Source: Flavobacteriales bacterium (GTDB lineage Bacteria > Bacteroidota > Bacteroidia > Flavobacteriales_F > PHOS-HE28). Taken from it: a DNA stretch of 64,000 bases. The DNA lies in contig JADIYA010000007.1 in NCBI GenBank assembly GCA_016705545.1, positions 124,001 through 188,000 on the forward strand, written 5' to 3'. Positions 25,171-34,556 of this stretch are shown one piece after another; within the stretch, counting starts at the first letter, position 1, and each line of letters opens with the position of its first letter. The position numbers and the translations under genes are program-made. The notes below the pieces were generated by a model, which was not told the origin of the DNA, did no database searches, and saw nothing but the letters and a program-made list of their open reading frames with translations.

Positions 25171-25208
25171 GTTGGCGGCAGTTGAGCGGAGGGGGCTGCG
25201 GAAGCAGT

Positions 25209-26282
25209 TCACCACCGGTGATAGAGCCGCCGCACCAAGGAGACGAGGACGATCGCAAAGGCTGCCCCCCACCAGAACTCAGAGCGCGTGAGGGTGCGCT
25301 TGATCAGGTACGGAAGCAAGCGCCAATTGAAGCCCTCTCCCCTGCCCGACTGCGCGCGCCACCAGGCCGCATCGTAGGTCCCCGGCGCTTGCAGCTCCTG
25401 CCCTGTGAGCGAGATCGCGCTCCATTTCACGGTATCGGGATGCACATCGGCGATCAGCAATGCATCGCGCAGCTCATCGCGGATGGCGCATTGGATGTAG
25501 GTGATGTTGGGCGCATGCTTCTGAAAGAAGATGCTGCTGGGCGCCTGCCCGCCCAGGCTTCCGCTGATCCAATAGACCTGCGCGTGCTCGGCGATCCGCT
25601 GCAGAATCGGAAACACCTCCTTCCGGAAGTTGGTGCCGGTGAGCGAGCGCGTGTTGTCCTTGAAGAGATCGGAATACCGTGGGTCGTCTTCGGCCCAGAT
25701 CGGGCGGTGGGAGATGATGAAGACGCGGCCCGGCGCGAAGCCCGAGTGCGGTTCATTCACTGAGCGCAATTGACCGAGCGCCTTGTCGCTCAAGGTGCCA
25801 TCATTCAGTTCAGTATTCATGATGAAGAGCAAGTCGGATCCATGCTGGATACGGCCAAGCTCCACGTACATGTCGCCGGCGTACGGTTTCAAGTCATGAT
25901 TCCCGGGCGCGTTGAAGAAGGGCACCTTCAACTTGCTGAATAACGCACGCGCGTACCGCGCGCTGTCCTTCCTCGCATCCATATAAAGATCGCCGGTGCT
26001 GAGGAAGAGCCGCGCGCCGAGGGCATTGATGGTATCGAGGTTGGCGAGCAGCGTAGAGGCCGGATATCCGCTGCGATTGCTGCTCTCACCGTGGAAGTGC
26101 CCACCGATGAGGATACGGTACTGGCCCGTGCTATCGGCAGGCAGCACCTCAAGGCCATTGAAAGGCGAGCGTTGCGCGAGAAGGGTGGCGCTGGGATAAA
26201 GAGAAGAAGCGAAGAAGAGGATGCGGACGATGCTCAGCGCTTGGCTGCGGCTCTGGGCGCGAGACTTGGTGGAACCGCTCAT
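25209..26282 (-). CDS. Secreted or membrane metallophosphoesterase
   Basis: 357 residues. A hydrophobic N-terminal stretch (IVRILFFASSLYPSATLLAQ) serves as signal. The calcineurin-like phosphoesterase core has LIGGHFHG, FLSTGDLYMDA (GD), FFNAPGNHDLKP (GNHD) and FIISHRPIW, all metal-ligand motifs. A C-terminal membrane helix (FWWGAAFAIVLVSLVRRLY) ends in a basic tail. The substrate is not predictable. Its ATG overlaps the stop of the CotH gene (ATGA, 26279-26282), so the two are translationally coupled. Confidence 0.85.
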   Translation of the reverse strand: MSGSTKSRAQSRSQALSIVRILFFASSLYPSATLLAQRSPFNGLEVLPADSTGQYRILIGGHFHGESSNRSGYPASTLLANLDTINALGARLFLSTGDLYMDARKDSARYARALFSKLKVPFFNAPGNHDLKPYAGDMYVELGRIQHGSDLLFIMNTELNDGTLSDKALGQLRSVNEPHSGFAPGRVFIISHRPIWAEDDPRYSDLFKDNTRSLTGTNFRKEVFPILQRIAEHAQVYWISGSLGGQAPSSIFFQKHAPNITYIQCAIRDELRDALLIADVHPDTVKWSAISLTGQELQAPGTYDAAWWRAQSGRGEGFNWRLLPYLIKRTLTRSEFWWGAAFAIVLVSLVRRLYHRW

Positions 26283-28739
26283 GGCGCCACAGCGCTTACG
26301 GACTTCCCATCGAGCGTCACCTCATTGCCCTCGCCGGGAACGATCTCCTTCCCTCCTGCGGTGATCGAGGTGACCTTCAACTCCACCCGGCTCGGGCCGC
26401 TGATGCGCTCCTGGTCCTTCACCACGATGCCGTCGCCCTTCGCCTCGATCGCGCACTTCACGACTTCCAGTTCCGAACCATCGCGCACCTCAATTCCATC
26501 GCCATCGGACCCGATGCGCCCTCCTTCGATCACTGCTTCGCCCTGCACGCTGAGCTTCAGCGCTGCGCCCTTGCCGCCAAGCAGCACGCCATTCTTCCAA
26601 GCAACGCTTCCCCCGCGCATGACCAGGGCATCGTCCTTCGCGCCGCGCACCTCGCATTCATCCGCTTGCACGACCGAGGCGATCGCTGTGAGACCGTCAT
26701 CGCCGCCGGCGAATACGACCTCCTTCATCCTCACCGTGCTGCGTACGACTGTGAAATGGTCACTTGCGCTGGTGGTTGCGAACGCGCAATGCGACATGCG
26801 CAACGGCGACTCCTGAACAAGCACGGTGCCCGCGCCTTGCACCATAACGCCTTCCAGCACTGATTCCTTCCGGCACTCCAGCAGCTGCAGCTCGCCGTCG
26901 TTCACGATCCGGATAGCCGCTTCGTTCAGGCCTTTCCATTCCAACGGCGACCGCGACCGCAGCCTCACGCCCTTGGCGATGCGCAGGTTCAGCGGTGCCG
27001 TGGCCCGCACCGTGTAACCGGCCGGCAATTCCACATCCGCAGCGATGGACCAATCCCCGGGCTTGATCGTGATCACACGCGCCGTGTCATCGAAGGCCAG
27101 GAAGGGCAATGCGAGCGGATCAGCGCTGGGCATGCGTGCGATCGCCTCGCCGTCGAATAAGGCATAGGGGAAGACCTCCACGTTCCGTTTCACCGAAGCG
27201 CCGAGCACGGAGCACTCGAGCTTCAGGTCGCCGCGCTCCACCTTCTGCTGCACGGCGAAGCGCAGTTCCATCGGCTCGCCCACACGGCCCGGCTTGCGCA
27301 CCGGCACGATGGACCTGCCGATCACGGTAGCGCGCGCGCCGTCGGGCAGCAACAGCGCATGCACCTCGATGGGCAATCCTTCAATTGGCACCACGGTCAC
27401 GCACACGGTGTCCGGGCCATTGTCACGCAGGTAGGCGTGCAGCGCCTTGGGCGGATCGAGCAGCTTGCGGATGATCTTCTGGTTGCTGTAATAGACGCTG
27501 CGATCGAGCTCCTTGTAAGGGAACTCGCGGTAGAGCGTGGCGCTGGCGCTGTCGAGCGCGGGACCCAACGCGGCAAAGGCGCTATCGAGCCAGGCCGCGC
27601 GGCTCACGCGCTCCAGATGCTGCACATAAGCGCGGAAGAGCGCTTCGTCGTTGAACCATTGGGTGTGCAGGTCCATGCCCGGCTCCTGGCGCCCGATGTA
27701 CTTGTTGCTGCCCGCCAAGGAGCGGATGCCGTGCGCGCTGAAGCTCTCGTAGCTCACGGGCTCCACGCGCTTGGCGAGCGGATCGTAGTAGAACTTCACG
27801 TCGCTGAAGTCCATGCTATGGTGGCCGCCCACGAGGTCGAGGATGGCATGATGGCGCGCGATGCGATCCGCATCGAAGACCTGGGAGGCGCTGAGCCGTC
27901 CGCGGCGGAAGCCATCGACCAAGGCCACGGCTTCCTCGAATTGCGCGCGCGCCTCCTTGTCCTTCTCCAGCTCGCTGCTGCCGAATGCATCGAGCGATGC
28001 GGCTTGGTACGCTGCGAAAGGCTCATCGAAGCGCAGCTTGTTCATCTCGTTGAGGCGGTGCTCCCAGAACAGCGCGGGATCGAAGCGGAAGAGCGGGCCG
28101 GGCGCACGACCGTTGCGCGCGAGGAGTTCAGGGCCGAAGTGCTCCTCGTACGCGTAGATGCCGAGGTCATCGTCGTTGAGGCGAACGCGCACGAAGCCGT
28201 ACTGGAGCGCAGCCACGCCTTCCGCCTGCATGAGCCGGTGGTAGAGCCAATCGCAGAGGTAGTTGCGCGTGCCGGGATGCTGCAAACTGAAGCGCTGCAT
28301 GCCCTTGAAGCCTCCATCCTTCTTGGCGATCACGCGCAGGCTCCACTTCTTGCCCTCCACGTGATCGGTGAGCTTGCCCTTGATCCGCACCTTGGCCTTG
28401 AAGGCGCCTGCACCGCCATCGACCTCGGCGGGCACATAACTGTTGCCCTCGGGCAGGATCACGCCTCGAGCGCGGGCCTCTTCCACCACCCGCTCGATCT
28501 CCTCCAGGTCGTGCTCCTTGATGCGGATGGTAATGGTCTCGGGCTCATGCGCGAATGCCTTGGGGTAGTTGCGCGCCAGTTGCTTCACAAAGACCGCCAA
28601 GGCCCGGATGCCGCTTGCTCTTCAGCAGCCGGTCGGCACCAAAGCCGCCCACCAGGAGCAGCGCGGCCATGCTGCCCAGCACCCATGGCCAGCGGCGTTT
28701 GCGCGGGGCTTTTGCGGTTGGTCTGGTAGGCTTCGGCAT
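26279..28739 (-). CDS. Membrane-anchored CotH-like protein with beta-helix, one-base frameshift
   Basis: About 819 residues once one extra base near 28600 (GGGCC run) is removed: the frame from ATG 28739 reads MPKPTRPTAK, a membrane helix (WPWVLGSMAALLLVGGFGA) and KSKRHPG, and the other frame continues AVFVKQLARNYPKAF. Residues about 70-450 resemble CotH kinase family proteins (KVRIKGKLTDHVEGKKWSLRV, QHPGTRNYLCDWLYHRLM, YGFVRVRLNDDDLGIYAYEEHF, KFYYDPLAKRVEPVSYESF). The C-terminal third has short repeated strands (RIVNDGELQLLECRKESVLEG, VLVQESPLRMSHC) like a right-handed beta-helix. Protein phosphorylation in the periplasm is a possible role. TACCTTCG upstream supports ATG 28739. Confidence 0.72.
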
Positions 28740-28758
28740 GCCCTGATCGGAAGGGCGG

Positions 28759-28766
28759 CGAAGGTA
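28759..28766 (-). promoter_or_regulatory. -7 promoter box TACCTTCG
   Basis: Minus-strand TACCTTCG, 19 bases before ATG 28739 of the CotH/phosphoesterase unit. It supports the upstream start and hence the frameshift reading. Confidence 0.5.
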
Positions 28767-28792
28767 GCGCGGTGGGCTGAGGCGGGGCCTCG

Positions 28793-29404
28793 TCAAGGAT
28801 TTCGTGGAGCGCCGTTCTTGAAATCGACGGACTCCGCCACGAGCCTCCTGATCAGCACCGCATCGATCACCGCGTGCGCGGTCATCGCCAGCAGCAATCC
28901 GCAGTGATCGGCAGCCCAGCCGATGCCGAGCATGGCGACGGTCAGGAAGAGCCCGTAGCGGAATAGCGGACCATTGCGCAGCGGCAAGTAACCGTGCAGT
29001 GCCACGAAAAGCACGGCGGTGAGCGGGATGCCGAGCCAGTATTGCACGGCACCGCGGAAGAGCAGTTCCTCCCCGATGCCTGCACAAAGCGAAACCGCAA
29101 GCTGCAGCGACCGATCGGGCATGAGCTCGCGCACCAAGCCTGCGTACCGAATGCGCACTTCAATCATGTCAGGCCGCGCGATGATCCACCACCCGATCCA
29201 TGCGATGATGAGCCCCGCACCGATGCCAACGACCGCCTGCAAGCCCCATTGCCAAGGCCCGAGCAGGATCGCGAACGCATCACGACCCTGTACCCGCGCG
29301 ATCAGCAACCAGCCGCCGCCGCCCATGCCCACGAGGGTGAAGGCCGCCATGGCCCAGGCCCAACGTGATGAACGTGACGAATCCGCTCCACGGTGATCAT
29401 GCAT
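28793..29404 (-). CDS. CPBP-family intramembrane protease
   Basis: 203 residues with about five or six membrane helices (WAMAAFTLVGMGGGGWLLIA, WGLQAVVGIGAGLIIAWIGWW, LTAVLFVALHGYL, YGLFLTVAMLGIGWAADHCG, LLLAMTAHAVIDAVLI). The CPBP/Rce1 motifs are present: EELLFRG (glutamate pair and Arg) in AGIGEELLFRGAVQY, His in FVALHGYLP and His-Asp in TAHAVIDA. This family includes CAAX-like proteases and immunity proteins; the substrate is unknown. Start ATG 29404 lies nine bases from a terminator hairpin. Confidence 0.82.
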   Translation of the reverse strand: MHDHRGADSSRSSRWAWAMAAFTLVGMGGGGWLLIARVQGRDAFAILLGPWQWGLQAVVGIGAGLIIAWIGWWIIARPDMIEVRIRYAGLVRELMPDRSLQLAVSLCAGIGEELLFRGAVQYWLGIPLTAVLFVALHGYLPLRNGPLFRYGLFLTVAMLGIGWAADHCGLLLAMTAHAVIDAVLIRRLVAESVDFKNGAPRNP

Positions 29405-29412
29405 GCGCCAAA

Positions 29413-29450
29413 GGAAACGCGCCCTCCCGCGAACGGAAGGGCGCGTTTCC
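29413..29450 (-). terminator. Terminator hairpin after the T9SS gene
   Basis: GGAAACGCGCCCT (29413-29425) pairs perfectly with AGGGCGCGTTTCC (29438-29450) around a 12-base loop, just past the stop of the 29465-30475 gene in its direction. Confidence 0.65.
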
Positions 29451-29464
29451 GAATGCCCGGTTAC

Positions 29465-30475
29465 CTATTGCACCACCACGCGTTGCACGCGGCGTTCGCC
29501 ATTGCGCGCCGTGACACTCACCAGGTAGGCGCCAGCACGCAGGTGCGCCGTGCCGACCAAAGCACGATCACTGCTCAGCGTGAAGCCCTCAACGATGCGG
29601 CCCGCCGCATCCGCGATCTCCACGCGCGCTCCGATGCCGTCGGCCACCTCGATGGTGAGCGGCCCATCGGTGGGGTTCGGATAGGCGGTGAACACGTCCT
29701 CGTCCGAGAAATCCTCCGGAAGTCCTACGGTGAATCCTTCGCCGGTCCACTCAGCGCGCTTGGTCACGGCCCATGCTCCGCCATTGATCTGCACCGAATC
29801 GACCTGCAGCTTCAGCTTCGGATACCGAGCCATTGACTGGTAGTAATAGTTCACGGTTTCGATGCGGACCGTGGTGGCGATCGCAGCGGCATCGGTGATC
29901 TGGCGGCGCACTTTCACACGCAGCACATCGTGCTGGTAGTTATTCGGAAGCTCCAGCTGTCCATAAGCATCGGCGATGCCCGTGATGGTGCCGGTGCGCG
30001 TGACCGGGAAGCCGCTGATGGAATAGCTGGCTGCGTGCTGATCGGTCCATGCAGTGAGGTAGGTGCAGGGCAGCTTCAGCTCCGTGAAGGGATCGGAGTA
30101 ATTGATCACACCGCCGGTCAGGTTGGTGCGCGATCCCACTTGCACGAGCCCATCGTTATCCACATCCCAGAAAGTGGTGTCGGTTCCGCCATCGGTACTC
30201 AGGAGTGAAGCACTAGGCACGAGCGCAGCGCTGGGCGTTACCGAAGCATTGAACCAACGAAAATTACGGGTGCCGGTGTTGGGCACCAGCATGTTCCAAT
30301 AGTCCCAAGAGACGTTGGTGCCGGCACCCCCGATGGAGGTGAAATCATCCACCGTGAGAACGATGAACTCCATCCCGTCCATGGGGATATCGTTGGCAGC
30401 GGTGAGCGTGGGTTGGGCCTGTGCGGCAAGGCCGATGAATGCGCCCATGGCGGGCAGCGCGTAACGAAGGTGCAT
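29465..30475 (-). CDS. Secreted T9SS-sorted protein
   Basis: 336 residues. Signal peptide MHLRYALPAMGAFIGLAAQA-Q, then about 230 residues of beta-rich sequence with no recognised domain (MEFIVLTVDDFTSIGGAGTN, NFRWFNASVTPSAALVPSAS, TDTTFWDVDNDGLVQVGSRT). The C-terminal 80 residues are a type A T9SS sorting domain (FTAYPNPTDGPLTIEV, ARVEIADAAGRIVEG, LRAGAYLVSVTAR). ATG 30475 is chosen for its signal peptide. TACCTTCC lies upstream, one mismatch from the -7 box. Confidence 0.8.
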   Translation of the reverse strand: MHLRYALPAMGAFIGLAAQAQPTLTAANDIPMDGMEFIVLTVDDFTSIGGAGTNVSWDYWNMLVPNTGTRNFRWFNASVTPSAALVPSASLLSTDGGTDTTFWDVDNDGLVQVGSRTNLTGGVINYSDPFTELKLPCTYLTAWTDQHAASYSISGFPVTRTGTITGIADAYGQLELPNNYQHDVLRVKVRRQITDAAAIATTVRIETVNYYYQSMARYPKLKLQVDSVQINGGAWAVTKRAEWTGEGFTVGLPEDFSDEDVFTAYPNPTDGPLTIEVADGIGARVEIADAAGRIVEGFTLSSDRALVGTAHLRAGAYLVSVTARNGERRVQRVVVQ

Positions 30476-30597
30476 GGTTCCGTTCTGGTTTAAGGTGGCG
30501 GAAGGTATGACGGGACATGATGGCGCTTCGCTGCCTGAGCTCGGCAATGCTTCTCTTTGCGCACCGCCTTCGCCCTTCAGGCTCCGGCGTTCAACGC

Positions 30598-31185
30598 ATG
30601 AAATTCAGCGTGAGCGAGATCAGCGAGCTAATCCGGCATCGCCGCACCATCTACCCGAAGGACTGCACCAGCCGCGAGGTGCATCGCGAAGTGGTGGAGC
30701 GCATCCTCACCAATGCCACGTGGGCGCCCACGCACGGCCTCACGCAACCGTGGCGCTTCACAGTGTTCACGGGCGCAGCGCGCTATCAGCTCGCGAACTT
30801 CCTCGGTGAGACCTACCGCGCGGGCACGCCGCCGGAGAAATTCCTGCAGAAGAAGCTCGACAACATGACCCAAAGGCCGCTCCAGAGCAGCGTGGTGATC
30901 GCCATCGGCATGGAGCGCGATCCCAAAGGGAAGATCAGCGCGCGCGATGAGCAATGGGCCGTGGCCTGCGCGGTGCAGAACATGCACCTGACCTGCACGG
31001 CCTATGGCCTCGGCGGCTTCTGGGCCACCGGCGGACCCATGACCGGTGAGGCAATGCGCGAATTCCTCAAGCTCGCACCCGATGGCCAGGCCATGGGTCT
31101 TTTCTTCATCGGTTATCCGGCGATCGAATGGCCGGGCAGTCATCGGCGTCCGCTGGAAACCGTGACGGAATGGAGAACCGCCTGA
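30598..31185 (+). CDS. Nitroreductase-family flavoprotein
   Basis: 195 residues. Family features: the opening helix with RRTIYPKDCTSREV, TNATWAPTHGLTQPWRFTVFTG (FMN-phosphate contacts), SVVIAIGMERDPKGK, and WAVACAVQNMHLTCTAYGLGGFWATGG with the late GLFFIGYPA strand. Such enzymes reduce nitro groups, quinones or flavins with NAD(P)H as dimers. ATG 30598 (MKFSVSEI) is preferred to 30517. Three bases separate its stop from the next gene, so an operon is likely. Confidence 0.88.
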   Translation: MKFSVSEISELIRHRRTIYPKDCTSREVHREVVERILTNATWAPTHGLTQPWRFTVFTGAARYQLANFLGETYRAGTPPEKFLQKKLDNMTQRPLQSSVVIAIGMERDPKGKISARDEQWAVACAVQNMHLTCTAYGLGGFWATGGPMTGEAMREFLKLAPDGQAMGLFFIGYPAIEWPGSHRRPLETVTEWRTA

Positions 31186-31188
31186 GCC

Positions 31189-31524
31189 ATGCAGCTGCCC
31201 AACCTCACCAATTACGCGGAGCACCCTACCGAAGATCAGTGGCTGGTGTTCCGCTTCCCGAGCGAGGCGCAAGCCCTGGAGTTCGAGAATGCGCTGCGCA
31301 GCGAGGGATTGCGGCATGAGCGCGACCCGGATGGAGGCCCTCCCTTCCTGGTGGCCGCCCGGCGCTCCGACCGTGAAAAGGCCGTGCGACTGAACTACTT
31401 GGTGCTGGGCCGTCATCGGGAGCCCTTCATCGCCAACAAGGCGCTGCGGTGGGGGCTGATCGGCTTGCTCGCGCTGCTCCTGGCTCTGATCATCATCGGC
31501 GCGTGGCTCGGCCAAGGCGCTTGA
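31189..31524 (+). CDS. Hypothetical protein with C-terminal membrane helix
   Basis: 111 residues: a soluble N-terminal alpha/beta part (WLVFRFPSEAQALEFENALRSEG, PPFLVAARRSDREKAVRLNYLVL) like a small ACT/DUF2007-type signal-transducing fold, then one membrane helix (WGLIGLLALLLALIIIGAWLG). Start three bases after the nitroreductase stop. Function unknown. Confidence 0.7.
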   Translation: MQLPNLTNYAEHPTEDQWLVFRFPSEAQALEFENALRSEGLRHERDPDGGPPFLVAARRSDREKAVRLNYLVLGRHREPFIANKALRWGLIGLLALLLALIIIGAWLGQGA

Positions 31525-31601
31525 CCGCGTTCCTCGCTCCTGCGCTGCCACAATCGGGAATGCTGCATGTGCTTCGGGCAGCGCACGTCATCTTTGGCGC
31601 C

Positions 31602-32357
31602 ATGTGGATGGTGCGTCCGGTGCAGGTCTTGATCGCGGGCTGCTTCTGCGGAACTGTTGCCGCGCAAGTGGGCGTGACCACCCTTGGCTTGCAGGTGAAG
31701 CCCGTGATCGCGCTCGACTACTTCGAGCCCGCAGTGGATGCCGAACTGGAGCACCTCCGCTTCCGACTTGAACTGCAGGGCGGCATCGCTTATGGCATGA
31801 GCGTGCGCGTGGGGCTGAGCCGGATGCTGAGCCTGGAGACCGGCCTTGGACAGATCCAGCGCCGATTCCGATTCAGCGCCACCAACGACACCAGCGGCTA
31901 CGATCAGAGCGGAAGCTTCCGATACGTGGGCTATGAGCTGCCCATGGCCTTATTGGTGTACCTGCGCCTCGGTGAGCGCACCTGGATGAACACCGCGCTC
32001 GGCGCATCGCTCGACTTCTATCCCAGCGATGCGCAGACCATACTCGGCGCGGGCGAGAGCGGCGTGTATGTATTCCGGCAGAACTGGGCGCAGGCCAGCG
32101 TGCTGGGAAACATCGGCTTCGAGTACCGCACGGAGCGCTCCGGCTACTTCTACCTCGGTGCCACCTACCACCGTCCATTCACCGACCTCGCGCAGGCCGA
32201 TGCGGCATGGAGCTACTACGGCCCGCCTGCTGTTCAGCGGTTCGGTACCCGCATGGCGCTTTCGGGCACCTACCTCACCATCGACCTGCGGTACTACTTC
32301 CACGAGGACCCCGAGAAGGCGCGCCTGCGCCGCGAGCGGCAGCGGCGAACCCGGTGA
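31602..32357 (+). CDS. Outer-membrane beta-barrel protein
   Basis: 251 residues. Signal peptide MWMVRPVQVLIAGCFCGTVAA-Q followed by alternating amphipathic strands typical of small porin-like barrels (LQVKPVIALDYF, MSVRVGLSRMLSLETGLGQIQRRF, YVGYELPMALLVYLRLG, GNIGFEYRTERSGYFYLGATYHRPF, GTYLTIDLRYYF). ATG 31602 is chosen because the signal peptide starts there and CATCTTTG ends five bases before it. ATG 31560 is a longer alternative. Function unknown. Confidence 0.75.
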   Translation: MWMVRPVQVLIAGCFCGTVAAQVGVTTLGLQVKPVIALDYFEPAVDAELEHLRFRLELQGGIAYGMSVRVGLSRMLSLETGLGQIQRRFRFSATNDTSGYDQSGSFRYVGYELPMALLVYLRLGERTWMNTALGASLDFYPSDAQTILGAGESGVYVFRQNWAQASVLGNIGFEYRTERSGYFYLGATYHRPFTDLAQADAAWSYYGPPAVQRFGTRMALSGTYLTIDLRYYFHEDPEKARLRRERQRRTR

Positions 32358-32371
32358 TCGGCGCCTCCGGG

Positions 32372-32379
32372 TACATTCG
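32372..32379 (+). promoter_or_regulatory. -7 promoter box TACATTCG
   Basis: TACATTCG, 19 bases before ATG 32399. Confidence 0.5.
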
Positions 32380-32398
32380 CGCGCAGCAAACGCACGCC

Positions 32399-34543
32399 AT
32401 GACCCGCATCGCCCTGTCCGCACTCCTGTTGCTCCCCGCAACGCTCTTCGCGCAAGCGCCCAACGACAACTGCAGCAGCCCCATCGCCATCGCCTGCGGG
32501 CAAGCGCTCGATGGCACCACTGAGGGCGCCACCGCCGATGCCGCACCCACCTGCGGCGCCACCGTGACCGCACCGGGCGTGTGGTACAGCATCACGGGGA
32601 ATGGGCAACAGATCACGCTGAGCACCTGTCCCGATGAGCAGTACGACACCAAGCTCAACGTGTACACCGGCTCCTGCAGCGCCTTGGTGTGCGTGGCCGG
32701 CAACGACGACGCGAATGGCGATGTGTTCTGCTCCACGGTGAGCTTCGCATCGGAACCGGGCACCGACTACCTCGTGCTCGTGCAGGGTTATGATGGCGAT
32801 ACCGGTCCATTCACGCTTACGGCCTCCTGCGAAGGAATCACCTTCGATGTGTGCCAAGGAGCTCTGCCCATCGCCTGCAACCAGACCTACGATGGAAGCA
32901 CCGAGAGCGCAACGCCTGATGCAGCCCCCTTCTGCGAGACCGGGATCACAGCGCCCGGTGTGTGGTACAGCTTCGTGGGCACCGGTCAGCAGACCGTGAT
33001 CAGCACCTGCCCCGATGAGCAGTTCGATACCAAACTGAATGTGTACACCGGTGCATGCGATGCGCTCGTTTGCGCAACCGGTAACGATGACGCGGCCGAA
33101 GGGGTGTTCTGCTCCACGGCCACTTTCGTGGCGCAGGTGGGTACCACCTACTACGTGCTGGTGCAAGGCTACGATGGCGAGACCGGCCCTTTCGAGCTCA
33201 CGGTGAATTGCCTGAGCTGCGGTGCGCCACTGAACGCGGGAGTGCTCACCACGGATGTGACCGCGACAGTGAGCTGGACTTCAACGAACGCCCCGGCCAC
33301 GTACACCGTGGAATACGGCCCGGCCGGATTCACCTTGGGAACCGGCACCATCTTGAGCGGAGCCGTTGGCATTGATGGCCCGCCAGTGCAGTTGAACGGC
33401 CTCATGCCGACCACTGATTACGAGGTGTACATCAGTGAGCAATGCGGCGCGGAACCCGGCCCGATGGTGGGCCCGCTCGGCTTCACCACCCTTACCGACC
33501 CACCGGCGGCCAATGCCACCTGCGGAGGCGCGCTACCGATTGCCTGCGGAGGCGAGTTGCTCGGGAACACGGAAGGCGGCATGATCGCGAGCGCGCCAAC
33601 CTGCGCATCAGCGAATATCACCGCACGAGGCCTGTGGTACAGCTTCACCGGCAATGGCGACGATGCCACGCTGAGCACCTGCCTGAACAGCGGCTACGAC
33701 ACCAAGATCAGCGTATTCACCGGATCGTGCAGCGCGCTGACCTGCGTTGCCGGCAACGACGATGGCCCGAACTGCCCCGGCAATACCAGTGAGGTCACTT
33801 TCCAGACAACGGCTGGAACCGACTACCTCGTGCTCGTGCATGGTTACGGCGCTGATGAAGGCGATTTCGTCCTGCGCCTCCTGTGCGCTCCCGCGTGCGT
33901 CCCGGTGGAGAACGATGCCTGTGCGAACGCGAGTGTACTCACCGTGCAGCCGCCCGGCGGTTGCGAGAGCAGCACGGGCACCACGGTCTGCGCCTTCGGC
34001 ACCCCGGCGCCCAACCCGCCGTGCGACCCTTACGCCAACATCGTTGACACTTGGTACGCATTCAGCACCGGCTGGGTGAGCGATATGCAGCTGTTCATTG
34101 AGCTTGGAACGGCCAGCACCATCAGCGCTGCGTTGTATGAGGCTTGCGCCGAACTCGAATACGTCGAGTGCTGGAATGAGATCGCGGCACCGATCGACCT
34201 GACCGGCCTCGACCCGAACACCGACTATTTGGTGCGCGTGTGGAATGGCGGCGGCTCCGACGCAGGAAGCTTCAGCATTTGCGTGGAAGGGAATTTCAAT
34301 CTGGATATTGAGGATGGATTCGCACCGGTAGAGCGGATCTGGCCAGTACCCGCGCAGGCAAGCGTTCAATTCAGCAACACGGGCGCCCCCGCCCGCTATC
34401 GCGTGCTCGATGCGCAAGGCCGCTTGCTCGTGCTGGGCACGGCGAACACCGGCATCAACACCATTCCCACCGACGGCTTGGATCAAGGCGCCTATCTCCT
34501 GCTGATCGGCGAAAGGCCGCTCGGCCGATTCGTGAAGGAGTGA
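32399..34543 (+). CDS. Secreted T9SS protein with repeated jelly-roll-like modules
   Basis: 714 residues. Signal peptide MTRIALSALLLLPATLFA-Q. Three homologous modules of about 110-120 residues occur at about 22-140, 145-265 and 375-500, each with GVWYSxxGNGQQ..STCPDEQxDTKLNVYTGSC and TDYLVLVQGYDGDTGPFTL (PPC/jelly-roll style). An FN3 module (TATVSWTSTNAPATYTVEYGP) separates the second and third. A fourth, divergent module (VDTWYAFSTGW) and a type A T9SS domain (IWPVPAQASVQFSN ... LDQGAYLLLIG) follow. Cysteines are numerous, so disulphides are likely. Surface-exposed; binding role inferred. Confidence 0.85.
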   Translation: MTRIALSALLLLPATLFAQAPNDNCSSPIAIACGQALDGTTEGATADAAPTCGATVTAPGVWYSITGNGQQITLSTCPDEQYDTKLNVYTGSCSALVCVAGNDDANGDVFCSTVSFASEPGTDYLVLVQGYDGDTGPFTLTASCEGITFDVCQGALPIACNQTYDGSTESATPDAAPFCETGITAPGVWYSFVGTGQQTVISTCPDEQFDTKLNVYTGACDALVCATGNDDAAEGVFCSTATFVAQVGTTYYVLVQGYDGETGPFELTVNCLSCGAPLNAGVLTTDVTATVSWTSTNAPATYTVEYGPAGFTLGTGTILSGAVGIDGPPVQLNGLMPTTDYEVYISEQCGAEPGPMVGPLGFTTLTDPPAANATCGGALPIACGGELLGNTEGGMIASAPTCASANITARGLWYSFTGNGDDATLSTCLNSGYDTKISVFTGSCSALTCVAGNDDGPNCPGNTSEVTFQTTAGTDYLVLVHGYGADEGDFVLRLLCAPACVPVENDACANASVLTVQPPGGCESSTGTTVCAFGTPAPNPPCDPYANIVDTWYAFSTGWVSDMQLFIELGTASTISAALYEACAELEYVECWNEIAAPIDLTGLDPNTDYLVRVWNGGGSDAGSFSICVEGNFNLDIEDGFAPVERIWPVPAQASVQFSNTGAPARYRVLDAQGRLLVLGTANTGINTIPTDGLDQGAYLLLIGERPLGRFVKE

Positions 34544-34556
34544 TCGCCTCTTCGCT

